Source: an uncultured Lachnospiraceae bacterium
GTDB lineage: Bacteria > Bacillota > Clostridia > Lachnospirales > Lachnospiraceae
Length of the DNA: 64,000 nt
Direction of reading: 5' to 3'
NCBI GenBank assembly: GCA_910587045.1
Contig: CAJULG010000010.1
Location: forward strand, 34,245-98,244
This document shows, piece after piece, positions 8,245 through 16,931 of the stretch. Positions within the stretch are counted from its first letter, which is position 1, and each line of letters begins with the position of its first letter. Made by a program: the position numbers and the translations under genes. The notes beneath the pieces are model-generated. The model was given only the letters and a program-made list of their open reading frames with translations. It did no database searches and had not been told where the DNA came from.

Positions 8245-8272
8245 ACAGCTAGTTAGAATTGGAGTGAAGAGA

Positions 8273-9199
8273 ATGGGTTTGTTAGGTAAGACGAAAGCAG
8301 AATTAGCAAGATATGCAACGGTTCTAAGGGGCTCCGAACTGAATTCCGCGGAGTTAAATGATGATTTTGAGCCTGCTGTCATACGGGAGAAGTCGGAAAA
8401 GCAGGAGGAAGAATATACCGGAACCATGGTTTGCTCCGTCTGCAAGAAGGAGATTCCATCCGGCATCATGAAGCAAAATTTGTGTGTCTGTCCGGAGTGC
8501 GGTGCGCATAATAAGATTTCTGCCGCACGCAGAATGCGGAGTATGGTAGATGCAGGAACCTTTCGGAAGCTGAAATGCAAGGTGCCTTTTGTGAATCCGC
8601 TGGATTACCCGGATTATGAGGAGAAGATAGTAAAGCTGCAGGAAAAGACCGGGTTAGAAGAAGGTGTTCTGATCGGTGTCGGTGATATTCAGGGACAAAA
8701 GGCGATGATCGCTGTCATGGGGAGTGAATTCTTCATGGGAAGCATGGGAATCGCCGTAGGTGAGAAAATAACATACGCATTTGAAGTAGCAGATAAAAAT
8801 AAATTGCCGGTTGTTATGTTTACTGCAAGCGGTGGTGCCAGAATGCAGGAGGGTATCCATTCTTTAATGCAGATGGCAAAAACCAGTGCCGCTGTACAGC
8901 GGTTTAGTGAGCATGGCGGTCTGTATGTGGTGTGTCTGACCCATCCGACCACAGGTGGTGTCAGCGCCAGCTTTGCAACGCTGGGAGATATCACGCTGGC
9001 TGAGCCGGGAGCGCTCATTGGATTTGCCGGTCCGCGGGTGATCGAGCAGACGATCGGCCAGAAGCTGCCGGAAGGGTTTCAGCGGGCAGAATATCTGGAA
9101 AGCCATGGATTTGTTGACCAGATCGTACCAAGAAGTGAGATGCGGGAGGTCATTGGCCAGATACTTAAGCTTCATGAAAGAAAAAGGAGGCCCATATGA
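8273..9199 (+). CDS. accD: Acetyl-CoA carboxylase carboxyltransferase subunit beta
   Basis: 308 aa from ATG 8273, preceded by GGAGTGAAG; the frame is open further upstream but without a ribosome site and without family similarity. An N-terminal zinc ribbon (MVCSVCKK with LCVCPECG) precedes the crotonase-type carboxyltransferase core with the TASGGARMQEG oxyanion region. With AccA it transfers the carboxyl group from biotin to acetyl-CoA, giving malonyl-CoA. Its stop overlaps the accA start as ATGA. The biotin carrier and carboxylase genes (accB, accC) are absent from the window. Confidence 0.95.
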   Translation: MGLLGKTKAELARYATVLRGSELNSAELNDDFEPAVIREKSEKQEEEYTGTMVCSVCKKEIPSGIMKQNLCVCPECGAHNKISAARRMRSMVDAGTFRKLKCKVPFVNPLDYPDYEEKIVKLQEKTGLEEGVLIGVGDIQGQKAMIAVMGSEFFMGSMGIAVGEKITYAFEVADKNKLPVVMFTASGGARMQEGIHSLMQMAKTSAAVQRFSEHGGLYVVCLTHPTTGGVSASFATLGDITLAEPGALIGFAGPRVIEQTIGQKLPEGFQRAEYLESHGFVDQIVPRSEMREVIGQILKLHERKRRPI

Positions 9200-10158
9200 T
9201 TCGAGAGATTGATGAACAGATTCAGAATATTGACAGTGAAATGGAAGAACTTTCGGCAAAGACGGATGATTATGCGGCGGACGTAAGATTGAAGGAGTTA
9301 AAGTCCCAGCGGAAGAAGCTGTTACGACAGTGTGAAAATCTGACGCCTGCAGATAAAGTATATCTGGCCAAGCATAAAAGACGTCCCAAGGTCGATGATT
9401 ACATCAATGCATTGTTTGATGATTTTTTCATTCAGCGTGGAGACTTTCTCAGCAAAGAGGATAAAAGCATCTATGGTGGTATTGCCATGTTTCACGGATT
9501 GCCGGTGACAGTATTCGGACATCGGAAGGGCAGAAACATCAATGAAAATATGGAATATAACTTTGGAATGCCGGAGCCGGAGGGATACCGGAAGGCGCTT
9601 CGCATGATGAAGCAGGCGGAAAAATTCGGGCGTCCGGTTATTACCTTTATTGATACGCCGGGTGCTTATCCGGGATTGGAAGCGGAAGAACACGGACAGG
9701 CGAATGCGATAGCTAGAAATCTGGCAGAAATGAGTGCGCTGAAGGTTCCGATCATTGCGATCGTTACCGGAGAAGGAAACAGTGGCGGTGCGCTTGCCAT
9801 AGGAGTAGCCAACAGTGTCTTCATGTTAGAGCATGCTGTTTATTCCGTATTATCACCGGAGGGCTTTGCTTCTATCTTATGGAAGGATTCCAGCAGAAGT
9901 GCAGAGGCCTGTGACCTCATGAAGCTGACAGCACAGGATTTAAGGAGTCATAATGTCATTGACGGGATCATCCGGGAACCGTTGGGCGGTGCACATCAGA
10001 ATCCGCATAAGGTATACCGGGAGATAGATGCCCTGCTGACTCTGGAGCTTGCAAAGTATCGCAGAATGACACCGGCAGAACTGGCGAAGCAGCGGTATGA
10101 TAAATTCCGTTATATGGATGCGGCGATCATCGAAGCAGCCAGGAAGGAGAACGCATAA
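9196..10158 (+). CDS. accA: Acetyl-CoA carboxylase carboxyltransferase subunit alpha
   Basis: 320 aa, full length. An N-terminal helical hairpin (REIDEQIQNIDSEMEELS) precedes the crotonase core with FIDTPGAYPG and TGEGNSGGALAIG, which form the carboxybiotin site. It pairs with AccD as an alpha2-beta2 enzyme. It starts inside the accD stop (ATGA) and its TAA overlaps the fabK ATG by one base, so these genes are translationally coupled. Confidence 0.95.
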   Translation: MIREIDEQIQNIDSEMEELSAKTDDYAADVRLKELKSQRKKLLRQCENLTPADKVYLAKHKRRPKVDDYINALFDDFFIQRGDFLSKEDKSIYGGIAMFHGLPVTVFGHRKGRNINENMEYNFGMPEPEGYRKALRMMKQAEKFGRPVITFIDTPGAYPGLEAEEHGQANAIARNLAEMSALKVPIIAIVTGEGNSGGALAIGVANSVFMLEHAVYSVLSPEGFASILWKDSSRSAEACDLMKLTAQDLRSHNVIDGIIREPLGGAHQNPHKVYREIDALLTLELAKYRRMTPAELAKQRYDKFRYMDAAIIEAARKENA

Positions 10159-11093
10159 TGAAATTAAATGAGATGTTGAATATAAAGTATCCGATCATTC
10201 AGGGAGGTATGGCCAATATTGCAACCGGTAAGTTTGCAGCCCAGGTATCCAATGCAGGTGCCCTTGGTCTGATCGCTTCCGGCGGACTGGATGCTGCTGC
10301 GATTGAAAAGGAGATTTCGGAGTGCCGGAAATTAACGGATAAGCCCTTTGGTGTAAATCTGATGCTGTTAAATCCGGATGTGGATAATATCGCACAGCTT
10401 CTGGCAGACGAGAAGATTGAGATCATTACTACCGGAGCCGGTACGCCGGGGAAATACATGGGAATGTGGAAGGATGCCGGAAGTAAGATCATTCCGGTGG
10501 TTGCCAGTACCGCATTGGCACGCAAGGTGGAACAGTTGGGAGCGGATGCCGTGATCGCAGAAGGCGGCGAGAGCGGCGGACATGTGGGTGATATGACGAC
10601 TATGACACTGGTACCACAGGTAATTGATAAGGTCAGTATTCCGGTGATCGCTGCCGGCGGTATCGCAGATGGAAGACAGTTTGTGGCGGCTATGGCACTG
10701 GGGGCCGCCGGTGTTCAGATCGGTACCTGTCTTCTGGTCAGTGAGGAATGTCCGATTCATGAGAATTATAAGCTGGCATTGATAAAGGCAAGAGATAACG
10801 GAACTACGGTCACCGGACGATCTCTGAATGCTCCGGTTCGTATCCTGAAGAATGACATGGCAAGGGAATACATAAAGGTAGAACAAAGCGGCGGCACAAG
10901 AGAGGAGCTGGAACAGTTTACCCTGGGCGGACTTCGGCGTGCAGTATTCGATGGCGATGTAAAGAACGGTTCTGTCATGGCGGGACAGGTATGCGGACAG
11001 TTGACAGAGATTCAACCTCTGTCTGTTATTCTGGATCATCTGTATCAGGATGCGAAAAAAGAGTTAGACCGAATGAAAACAATGGAACTTTAA
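10158..11093 (+). CDS. fabK: Enoyl-ACP reductase II (FMN-dependent)
   Basis: 311 aa. A TIM-barrel nitronate-monooxygenase-like flavoprotein: N-terminal PIIQGGMANIATG, central AEGGESGGHVGD and a phosphate-binding AAGGIADGRQ region typical of FabK. It reduces trans-2-enoyl-ACP with NAD(P)H in the last step of each elongation cycle. No FabI is seen, so FabK is probably the sole enoyl reductase of this operon, as in many clostridia and streptococci; FabK enzymes are known to be insensitive to triclosan. Confidence 0.94.
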   Translation: MKLNEMLNIKYPIIQGGMANIATGKFAAQVSNAGALGLIASGGLDAAAIEKEISECRKLTDKPFGVNLMLLNPDVDNIAQLLADEKIEIITTGAGTPGKYMGMWKDAGSKIIPVVASTALARKVEQLGADAVIAEGGESGGHVGDMTTMTLVPQVIDKVSIPVIAAGGIADGRQFVAAMALGAAGVQIGTCLLVSEECPIHENYKLALIKARDNGTTVTGRSLNAPVRILKNDMAREYIKVEQSGGTREELEQFTLGGLRRAVFDGDVKNGSVMAGQVCGQLTEIQPLSVILDHLYQDAKKELDRMKTMEL

Positions 11094-11112
11094 ATAAAGC
11101 GGGAGGAAGCAT

Positions 11113-12054
11113 ATGAAGTTAGCATTTATGTATGCCGGACAGGGGAGTCAGGCAGTAGGAATGGGAGCAGATCTCTATGAAGCATATCCGGAGTTCCGGG
11201 AAGTCTTTGATCATACAGACGCAGGCTTTGATGTGAAGGAATGCTGCTTTCACGGACCGGTAGAGCAGTTAAATACAACGAAATATACCCAGCCATGTAT
11301 GGTGGCATTTGCAGTAGGCGTAACGAAGATTCTAAAGGCAAAGGGCATTGTGCCGGAACTGGCGGCAGGCTTAAGTCTTGGTGAATATTCCGCCTTGCAT
11401 GCGGCCGGTGTATTTGATGACCAGCAGGTAATATCCCTGGTAGCTTATCGGGGACAGGCGATGGCAGAAGCAGTGGTAAACCGGGAATGCAAGATGGCGG
11501 CAGTCCTGAATCTGGATCGTGAGACAGTAGAAGTCTGCTGTAAAAAGGCGCATGAGGAATTTGCGGATCAGGAATACAATGTGGTAGAACCAACCAATTA
11601 TAACTGTCCGGGACAGATTGTTATTTCCGGTGATAAGGAAGCCGTAGACCGGGCAATCGAGCTGTTAATGGATGCTGGAGCAAGAAGATGTCTCCCATTG
11701 AATGTCAGCGGTCCATTCCATACGTCTCTGATGAAGCCGGCCGGAGATAAGCTGAAGGAGCGTTTTGCAGAAGAGTCCTTTGGGGACATGCAGTTTCCGG
11801 TTGTATTTAATACCGTGGGACGGGCAAAGACGGAGGAAGAAGCGATACCGGAATTACTGGAGCGCCAGGTACAGAGCAGTATCTATATTGAGGATTCGAT
11901 CCGGTATATGGCAGAGCAGGGAATTGATACGATCGTGGAGATCGGGCCGGGAAGTGCATTGAGCAAGTTTGTAAAGAAAACCTGCCCGGATATTACCTGT
12001 TATAGTGTTGAAAAGGCGGCGGACATTGATGCTCTGCTGGAAAAGCTTGGATAA
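11113..12054 (+). CDS. fabD: Malonyl-CoA:ACP transacylase
   Basis: 313 aa. The nucleophile elbow GLSLGEYSAL (active Ser near residue 92) and the catalytic histidine in SGPFHTSLM identify the malonyl/acyl transferase fold; MYAGQGSQAVGMG is at the N-terminus. It loads malonate onto ACP. AGCGGGAGGAAG precedes the ATG, 19 bp after fabK. Confidence 0.95.
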   Translation: MKLAFMYAGQGSQAVGMGADLYEAYPEFREVFDHTDAGFDVKECCFHGPVEQLNTTKYTQPCMVAFAVGVTKILKAKGIVPELAAGLSLGEYSALHAAGVFDDQQVISLVAYRGQAMAEAVVNRECKMAAVLNLDRETVEVCCKKAHEEFADQEYNVVEPTNYNCPGQIVISGDKEAVDRAIELLMDAGARRCLPLNVSGPFHTSLMKPAGDKLKERFAEESFGDMQFPVVFNTVGRAKTEEEAIPELLERQVQSSIYIEDSIRYMAEQGIDTIVEIGPGSALSKFVKKTCPDITCYSVEKAADIDALLEKLG

Positions 12055-12080
12055 CGGAACCGGTTGAAAAGGAGAAAAGC

Positions 12081-12818
12081 ATGGGAAATCAAACAGCAGT
12101 TGTGACCGGCGGAAGCCGGGGGATTGGCAGGGCGATCTGTGTTGCCCTGGCAAGGGAAGGCATAAATATTGTAACCTGTTATGCAAAAGGCTCTGCGGCG
12201 GCAGAAGAAACCATAGCCATATGTAAGGGGTATGGAGTTCAGGCAGTTGCAGTACAGGCGGATGTTGCAGTACAGGCAGATGTGGAGCGGTTGTTTGCAG
12301 AAGCGCTGAAGCTGACCGGAACCATTGAGATTCTGGTCAATAATGCCGGAATTACCAGAGACGGATTGCTGATCCGGATGTCGGATGATGACTTTGATCA
12401 GGTGATTGATACAAATCTGAAGGGTGCATTTTACTGTATGCGTGCCGCATCCAAGCTGATGATGAAGAAGCGCTATGGAAGAATTGTCACCATCAGCAGT
12501 GTGGTTGGCCTCATTGGTAATGCAGGGCAGGTAAACTATGCAGGAAGCAAGGCAGGCGTGATCGGCATGACGAAATCCCTGGCAAAGGAACTGGGTTCCC
12601 GGAATGTAACTGCCAATGCTGTTGCACCGGGTTTTATTACGACAGATATGACGGAAGCGCTTCCGGAGACGGTAAAAGAACAGATGGCGAAGCAGATCCC
12701 GTTAGGCAGGATGGGGAAGCCGGAGGATGTGGCGGAAGCAGTTGTATTCCTGGTATCCGACCGGGCATCCTACATAACCGGACAGGTATTAAATGTGGAT
12801 GGCGGTATGGCCGGATGA
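12081..12818 (+). CDS. fabG: 3-oxoacyl-ACP reductase
   Basis: 245 aa short-chain dehydrogenase. The cofactor motif TGGSRGIG is at residues about 10-17, NNAGITRD in the middle, the catalytic Ser in TISSVVG and Tyr/Lys in YAGSKAG. It reduces 3-oxoacyl-ACP with NADPH. At about 12246-12281 an 18-bp segment is repeated in tandem with one mismatch, giving VAVQADVAVQAD; overall length is normal for FabG. It lies 26 bp after fabD. Confidence 0.95.
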   Translation: MGNQTAVVTGGSRGIGRAICVALAREGINIVTCYAKGSAAAEETIAICKGYGVQAVAVQADVAVQADVERLFAEALKLTGTIEILVNNAGITRDGLLIRMSDDDFDQVIDTNLKGAFYCMRAASKLMMKKRYGRIVTISSVVGLIGNAGQVNYAGSKAGVIGMTKSLAKELGSRNVTANAVAPGFITTDMTEALPETVKEQMAKQIPLGRMGKPEDVAEAVVFLVSDRASYITGQVLNVDGGMAG

Positions 12819-12902
12819 TGATGCTGTAACGACCAGCAGAGTATGATCGCCTGGGAGGAGAAACCTGTCAGGCAGGATTGAAACAAGTAAGGAGACTAAA
12901 AT

Positions 12903-14141
12903 ATGAAGAGAAGAGTTGTCATTACCGGTATGGGTACAATCAATCCACTGGGTCATAATACCCGGGAGACCTGGGAAAATGTGAAGAGGGGTGTATGCGG
13001 GATTGACCGTATCACCCAGATCGACACAACAGAATTTCAGGTGAAGATTGCCGGTGAGGTAAAGGATTATCAGCCGGAGGACTATTTAGATAAAAAAGAA
13101 GCCAAGCGGATGGATCGTTACACACAGTTTGCAATGATCGCGGCAAAGGAGGCCTTTGCAGACAGTGGTCTGAAGATGGAGCAGGAGGATCCGCTTCGCT
13201 GTGGCACCATCGTTTCTGCCGGGATCGGCGGTCTGAAGACCATTGAGAGTGAGCATGACAGGGGATTGAGCCGGGGATTCGAACGGATTTCTCCATTCTT
13301 TATTCCAATGTCCATTGCGAATATGGCGGCAGGACAGATTGCCATCGAAACGGGATTCAAGGGTGTGTGTACCTGCGTGGTGACTGCCTGTGCTTCCGGA
13401 AATAATGCGATCGGAGAGGCGTTTCATTATGTACGGGACGGATATTCGGATGTAATGCTCTGCGGTGGTGCAGAGGCCTGTATCTGTAATATGGGTGTGG
13501 GCGGTTTTACCGCAATGAAAGCGTTAAATACAACAGAGGATGTGAATCGTGCATCCATACCGTTTGATAAAGAACGAAGCGGGTTCGTGATGGGTGAGGG
13601 TGCCGCCATTCTGATCCTGGAGGAATTGGAGCATGCCAAAGCAAGAGGAGCCAGGATCTATGGTGAGATCCTCGGCTATGGCGCAAGCTGTGACGCATAT
13701 CATATTACCGCACCGGATCCGACAGGGGCAGGCGGTACCGCCTGTATGAAGCTGGCCATGGAGGATGCCGGAGTCAGGCCGGAGGAGGTAGGTTATATCA
13801 ATGCCCATGGTACATCCACGCATTTGAATGATGCAGGAGAGACGAAAGCAATTAAGGCGGCCTTTGGCGATCATGCATATAAGCTGATGGTAAGCTCAAC
13901 GAAGTCCATGACGGGTCATCTGTTAGGTGCCAGTGGTGCAGTAGAGGCGATTTTCACCACTCTGGCATTAAAGGATGGCTTCATTCCGGCGACGATTCAT
14001 TATCAGGTGCCGGATGAGGAATGTGATCTGGATATCGTACCGAATGAGGGAAGGAAGGTTCAGGTGGATCTGGCAATCTCCAACTCCCTCGGCTTTGGCG
14101 GACATAATGCCAGTGTTTTGTTTAAGAGATGGGAGGAATAA
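12903..14141 (+). CDS. fabF: 3-oxoacyl-ACP synthase II
   Basis: 412 aa, full length. Active-site Cys in CVVTACASGNNAI, catalytic histidines in NAHGTSTHLND and SMTGHLLGASG. This is the housekeeping elongation condensing enzyme of the operon. An 84-bp gap separates it from fabG; I see no terminator there. It ends 2 bp before fabZ starts. It is clearly diverged from the other FabF copy at 4475-5728. Confidence 0.95.
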   Translation: MKRRVVITGMGTINPLGHNTRETWENVKRGVCGIDRITQIDTTEFQVKIAGEVKDYQPEDYLDKKEAKRMDRYTQFAMIAAKEAFADSGLKMEQEDPLRCGTIVSAGIGGLKTIESEHDRGLSRGFERISPFFIPMSIANMAAGQIAIETGFKGVCTCVVTACASGNNAIGEAFHYVRDGYSDVMLCGGAEACICNMGVGGFTAMKALNTTEDVNRASIPFDKERSGFVMGEGAAILILEELEHAKARGARIYGEILGYGASCDAYHITAPDPTGAGGTACMKLAMEDAGVRPEEVGYINAHGTSTHLNDAGETKAIKAAFGDHAYKLMVSSTKSMTGHLLGASGAVEAIFTTLALKDGFIPATIHYQVPDEECDLDIVPNEGRKVQVDLAISNSLGFGGHNASVLFKRWEE

Positions 14142-14143
14142 TC

Positions 14144-14587
14144 ATGGAATTGAATTCAAATCAGATTCAGGAGATCATCCCGCACCGTTATCCCTTTCAG
14201 TTAGTGGATAAGATTATAGATTGTGAGCCGGGAATCCGTGCCACGGGAATCAAATGTGTATCGGTAAATGAGCTGTTTTTCTGTGGACATTTTCCACAGC
14301 AGCACGTTATGCCTGGGGTATTGATCATTGAAGCACTGGCGCAGGTAGGTGCAGTTGCTATTTTGTGCGAGGAAGAGAATAAAGGTAAGATCGCTTTTTT
14401 TGGCGGGATTAAGAATGCAAGGTTTAGAAAGCAGGTGGTGCCGGGGGATGTGCTGACTCTGGCGTGTGAGATCACAGAGCGCAGAGGGCCGATCGGCTTT
14501 GGAAAGGCAGTGGCAAAGGTAGACGGCAAGGTAGCAGCACAGGCGGAATTATCCTTTGTGATCGGAAACGAGGAATCAGATGCATGA
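14144..14587 (+). CDS. fabZ: 3-hydroxyacyl-ACP dehydratase
   Basis: 147 aa from ATG 14144, with GGGAGGAATAATC directly upstream. Hot-dog fold with the FabZ signature: IPHRYPFQLVD holds the catalytic His and the central helix GHFPQQHVMPGVLIIEALAQ holds the Glu. It removes water from 3-hydroxyacyl-ACP. No FabA/FabM/FabN isomerase is seen, so how unsaturated acids are made is not explained here. The stop overlaps the next gene as ATGA. Confidence 0.95.
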   Translation: MELNSNQIQEIIPHRYPFQLVDKIIDCEPGIRATGIKCVSVNELFFCGHFPQQHVMPGVLIIEALAQVGAVAILCEEENKGKIAFFGGIKNARFRKQVVPGDVLTLACEITERRGPIGFGKAVAKVDGKVAAQAELSFVIGNEESDA

Positions 14588-15033
14588 TAGAGGAATCATT
14601 TTCGGAAGTATATAAGAAATTCAAGATCCGGTATTATCAGAATGTATTTGCCCAGGCACCCAACCGGGAATTAAGTCTGACTACCATAGAAGCATTCTGT
14701 GCTGAAATTATCGGGGCCCTGAATAATCCGACCATCAATGAATTTGCCAGTTTTATTAACATATCCTCTCCCAATGCAACTTATCGGGTTAACAGCCTGA
14801 TACAAAAGGGTTATGTGGAGAAGGTACAGTCAGAAACAGACAAACGGGAGTATCATCTGCGTGTTACGGACAAGTATTATAAATATTATAATATCAGTCA
14901 GGCTTATGTGGATACCGTTCTGAAACGGGTAAAGGAACGCTGCTCCCGGGAGGATATTGATGCATTTGACCGGGTACTTACTATTATGAAGGATGAATTG
15001 ATGCCGGAGGTCGGATTCGGGCAGACAAAGTAA
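14584..15033 (+). CDS. fabT: MarR-family regulator, FabT-like
   Basis: 149 aa winged-helix protein. The DNA-reading region NPTINEFASFINISSPNATYRVNSLIQKGYVEK and the following wing (SETDKREYHLRVT) follow the MarR layout. In Firmicutes that use FabK, a MarR protein inside the fab operon is typically FabT, which represses fab genes when bound to acyl-ACP; that role is inferred from position. It overlaps the fabZ stop by 4 bp and is followed by a palindrome (15075-15086) and a terminator (15090-15125). Confidence 0.8.
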   Translation: MIEESFSEVYKKFKIRYYQNVFAQAPNRELSLTTIEAFCAEIIGALNNPTINEFASFINISSPNATYRVNSLIQKGYVEKVQSETDKREYHLRVTDKYYKYYNISQAYVDTVLKRVKERCSREDIDAFDRVLTIMKDELMPEVGFGQTK

Positions 15034-15074
15034 TTAATTCAAAAGGACTGGACAAAAAAACAGGGATATATTAA

Positions 15075-15086
15075 ACTATTGATAGT
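15075..15086 (+). promoter_or_regulatory. Perfect 12-bp palindrome-like site after the MarR gene
   Basis: ACTAT-TG-ATAGT, an inverted repeat with a 2-bp centre, lies between the regulator stop and the terminator, 160 bp upstream of fabH. It could be an operator for fabH; no clear promoter was found next to it. Confidence 0.25.
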
Positions 15087-15089
15087 GTG

Positions 15090-15125
15090 AAAAGGCAGCA
15101 GGACCGGATTGGTCTTGCTGCTTTT
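15090..15125 (+). terminator. Terminator between the FAS regulator and fabH
   Basis: AAAAGGCAGCAGGACC pairs with GGTCTTGCTGCTTTT around a 5-nt loop and ends in a T run. It would end the acpP-to-regulator transcript, leaving fabH with separate or read-through expression. Confidence 0.7.
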
Positions 15126-15249
15126 GTAAGTTAACAGGAAGTAGTTTTGTATACTACATTCCACAGTAAATGAAAAAGCGGCGAATAGAAATCAAGGCTA
15201 GGTCTTATGAAAATGACTATGGCAAATGAGGATGAGAAAGGAAATACAT

Positions 15250-16230
15250 ATGGCGACAAGAATAATGGGAACAGGAAGTGCGATACCATCCCGGATCGTG
15301 ACCAATCAGGAGTTGGAAGGGTTTCTGGATACCTCGGATGCATGGATCCAGGAGCGGACGGGAATCGGAAGCAGACATGCGGCTACCACAGAGACAACAA
15401 CTTCTCTGGCGGCAAAGGCATGTTTGAAGGCATTGGAGGATGCGGGGAAACAGCCGGAGGAGGTGGATCTGATCCTGGCGGCAACTGTATCACCGGATTG
15501 TACCTTTCCATGTCTGGCATGTGAGATTCAGGCGGCCATCGGAGCGGATCATGCTACTGCGTATGACATTAATGCTGCCTGTGCCGGCTTTTTGTTTGCC
15601 TTGAATTCTGCGGATGCTTATATCCGTTGCGGTATGTACCGGAATGCTTTGATCGTCGGTGCAGAGGTTCTGACGAAGATCGTGGACTGGAATGACCGCT
15701 CAACCTGTATTCTGTTCGGGGACGGGGCCGGAGCGGCATTTGTGCAGGAGGCGGAAGAAGGTGTGGTTGACATGGTGCAGGGAGCCAATGGAAAGAAGGG
15801 TATGGCATTATACCGGTTTGAAGCCCGCACCAATACCCCGTTTTCTGAAGTGGCGGCGGCTATGGAGGAAACGAAGGATAGCGGTTATCTGGAAATGAAC
15901 GGGCAGGAGGTATTCCGTTTTGCAGTGAGTCAGGTGCCGGATAGTATTCAAAAGGTATTAGAACGGACCGGCTGGGAAAAGTCAGAGGTTGATCATTATA
16001 TTCTCCATCAGGCCAATGCCAGGATCATACAGTCCATTGCCAGACGGTTAGGGGAGCTGGAAGAGAAGTTCCCGATGAATCTGCATCAATACGGGAATAT
16101 GTCCTCTGCCAGTATACCGGTTCTGCTGGATGAGCTGAATCGTGCAGGAAAGCTGAAGCGGGGAGAAAAGATCATCCTGTCCGGCTTTGGTGCGGGTCTT
16201 ACCTACGGGGCGACTGCTGTGATCTGGTAG
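15250..16230 (+). CDS. fabH: 3-oxoacyl-ACP synthase III
   Basis: 326 aa from ATG 15250, chosen for AAAGGAA 5-10 nt upstream and because MATRIMGTGSAIP matches the normal FabH start. Catalytic Cys in NAACAGFLFAL, His in LHQANARI, Asn in GNMSSASIP. It condenses acetyl- or branched acyl-CoA with malonyl-ACP to start chains. It is unusual in sitting last in the cluster, after a terminator, and only 17 bp upstream of a two-component regulator. Confidence 0.94.
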   Translation: MATRIMGTGSAIPSRIVTNQELEGFLDTSDAWIQERTGIGSRHAATTETTTSLAAKACLKALEDAGKQPEEVDLILAATVSPDCTFPCLACEIQAAIGADHATAYDINAACAGFLFALNSADAYIRCGMYRNALIVGAEVLTKIVDWNDRSTCILFGDGAGAAFVQEAEEGVVDMVQGANGKKGMALYRFEARTNTPFSEVAAAMEETKDSGYLEMNGQEVFRFAVSQVPDSIQKVLERTGWEKSEVDHYILHQANARIIQSIARRLGELEEKFPMNLHQYGNMSSASIPVLLDELNRAGKLKRGEKIILSGFGAGLTYGATAVIW

Positions 16231-16247
16231 TAAAATGGAGGCGGATC

Positions 16248-16931
16248 ATGGGAAAGGGCCGAATTCACATTTTTATAATAGAGGATGAACCGGTCATACG
16301 TCGGGAATTGAAGGTACTCTTAGAGAATGCCATGTACCGGGTAACGACACCGGATGTCTTTGACAGGATCGTAAGCCAGATCGTGGAATGTCGGCCGGAT
16401 CTGGTATTGCTGGATGTAAATCTTCCGGGAATCTCCGGTTTTGATATCTGTACCTGCCTGCGGGAGCAGTCTGCAGTGCCAGTGATATTTCTTACAAGTC
16501 GTACGGATTCCATGGATGAACTGAATGGAATCTTAATGGGCGGGGATGATTATATTACCAAGCCTTATCAGGCACCGCTGCTTCTGGCCAGAATTGCATC
16601 TGTATTGAAACGGACCAGAGGTACGGAAGAGAAGGAAGGTACATTGCCAGTCTGGAAGGGTGTGCAACTGGATACTGCAAAATGCTGCCTGTTTGTGCAG
16701 GAGCAGAAGGCAGAACTGACAAAAAACGAAATGAAGATTCTGCATCGGTTATACCAGAATCCGGGCGAGTTTGTAAGCCGAATGGATTTAATTGAATATC
16801 TCTGGGAAAACCGTGTTTTTATAGATGACAATACCCTGAGTGTGCATATTACGAAGATTCGTGAGAAATTGAAATCCCTGGGCGTGCAGGATTTCATTGA
16901 AACAAAGAGAGGGATCGGATACCGCATATGA
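16248..16931 (+). CDS. OmpR/PhoB-family response regulator, BceR type
   Basis: 227 aa. Receiver domain (residues 1-115) with acidic pocket EDEP, phospho-acceptor Asp in LVLLDVNLPG, and conserved Lys in YITKPY; winged-helix output domain ending TKRGIGYRI. Overlaps the following kinase by 4 bp. Sequence and neighbourhood fit the regulator of a Bce-type peptide-sensing and detoxification module. It probably activates the ABC genes at 18109-21010. GGAGGCGG precedes the ATG. Confidence 0.9.
   Translation: MGKGRIHIFIIEDEPVIRRELKVLLENAMYRVTTPDVFDRIVSQIVECRPDLVLLDVNLPGISGFDICTCLREQSAVPVIFLTSRTDSMDELNGILMGGDDYITKPYQAPLLLARIASVLKRTRGTEEKEGTLPVWKGVQLDTAKCCLFVQEQKAELTKNEMKILHRLYQNPGEFVSRMDLIEYLWENRVFIDDNTLSVHITKIREKLKSLGVQDFIETKRGIGYRI

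Noticed and set aside
10368..11039. A 223-codon minus-strand frame
   Set aside because: Antisense to fabK, Cys/His-rich without recognisable pattern or ribosome site.
12246..12281. Frameshift or assembly error in fabG
   Set aside because: The frame is intact, the length is normal and all catalytic motifs are present.
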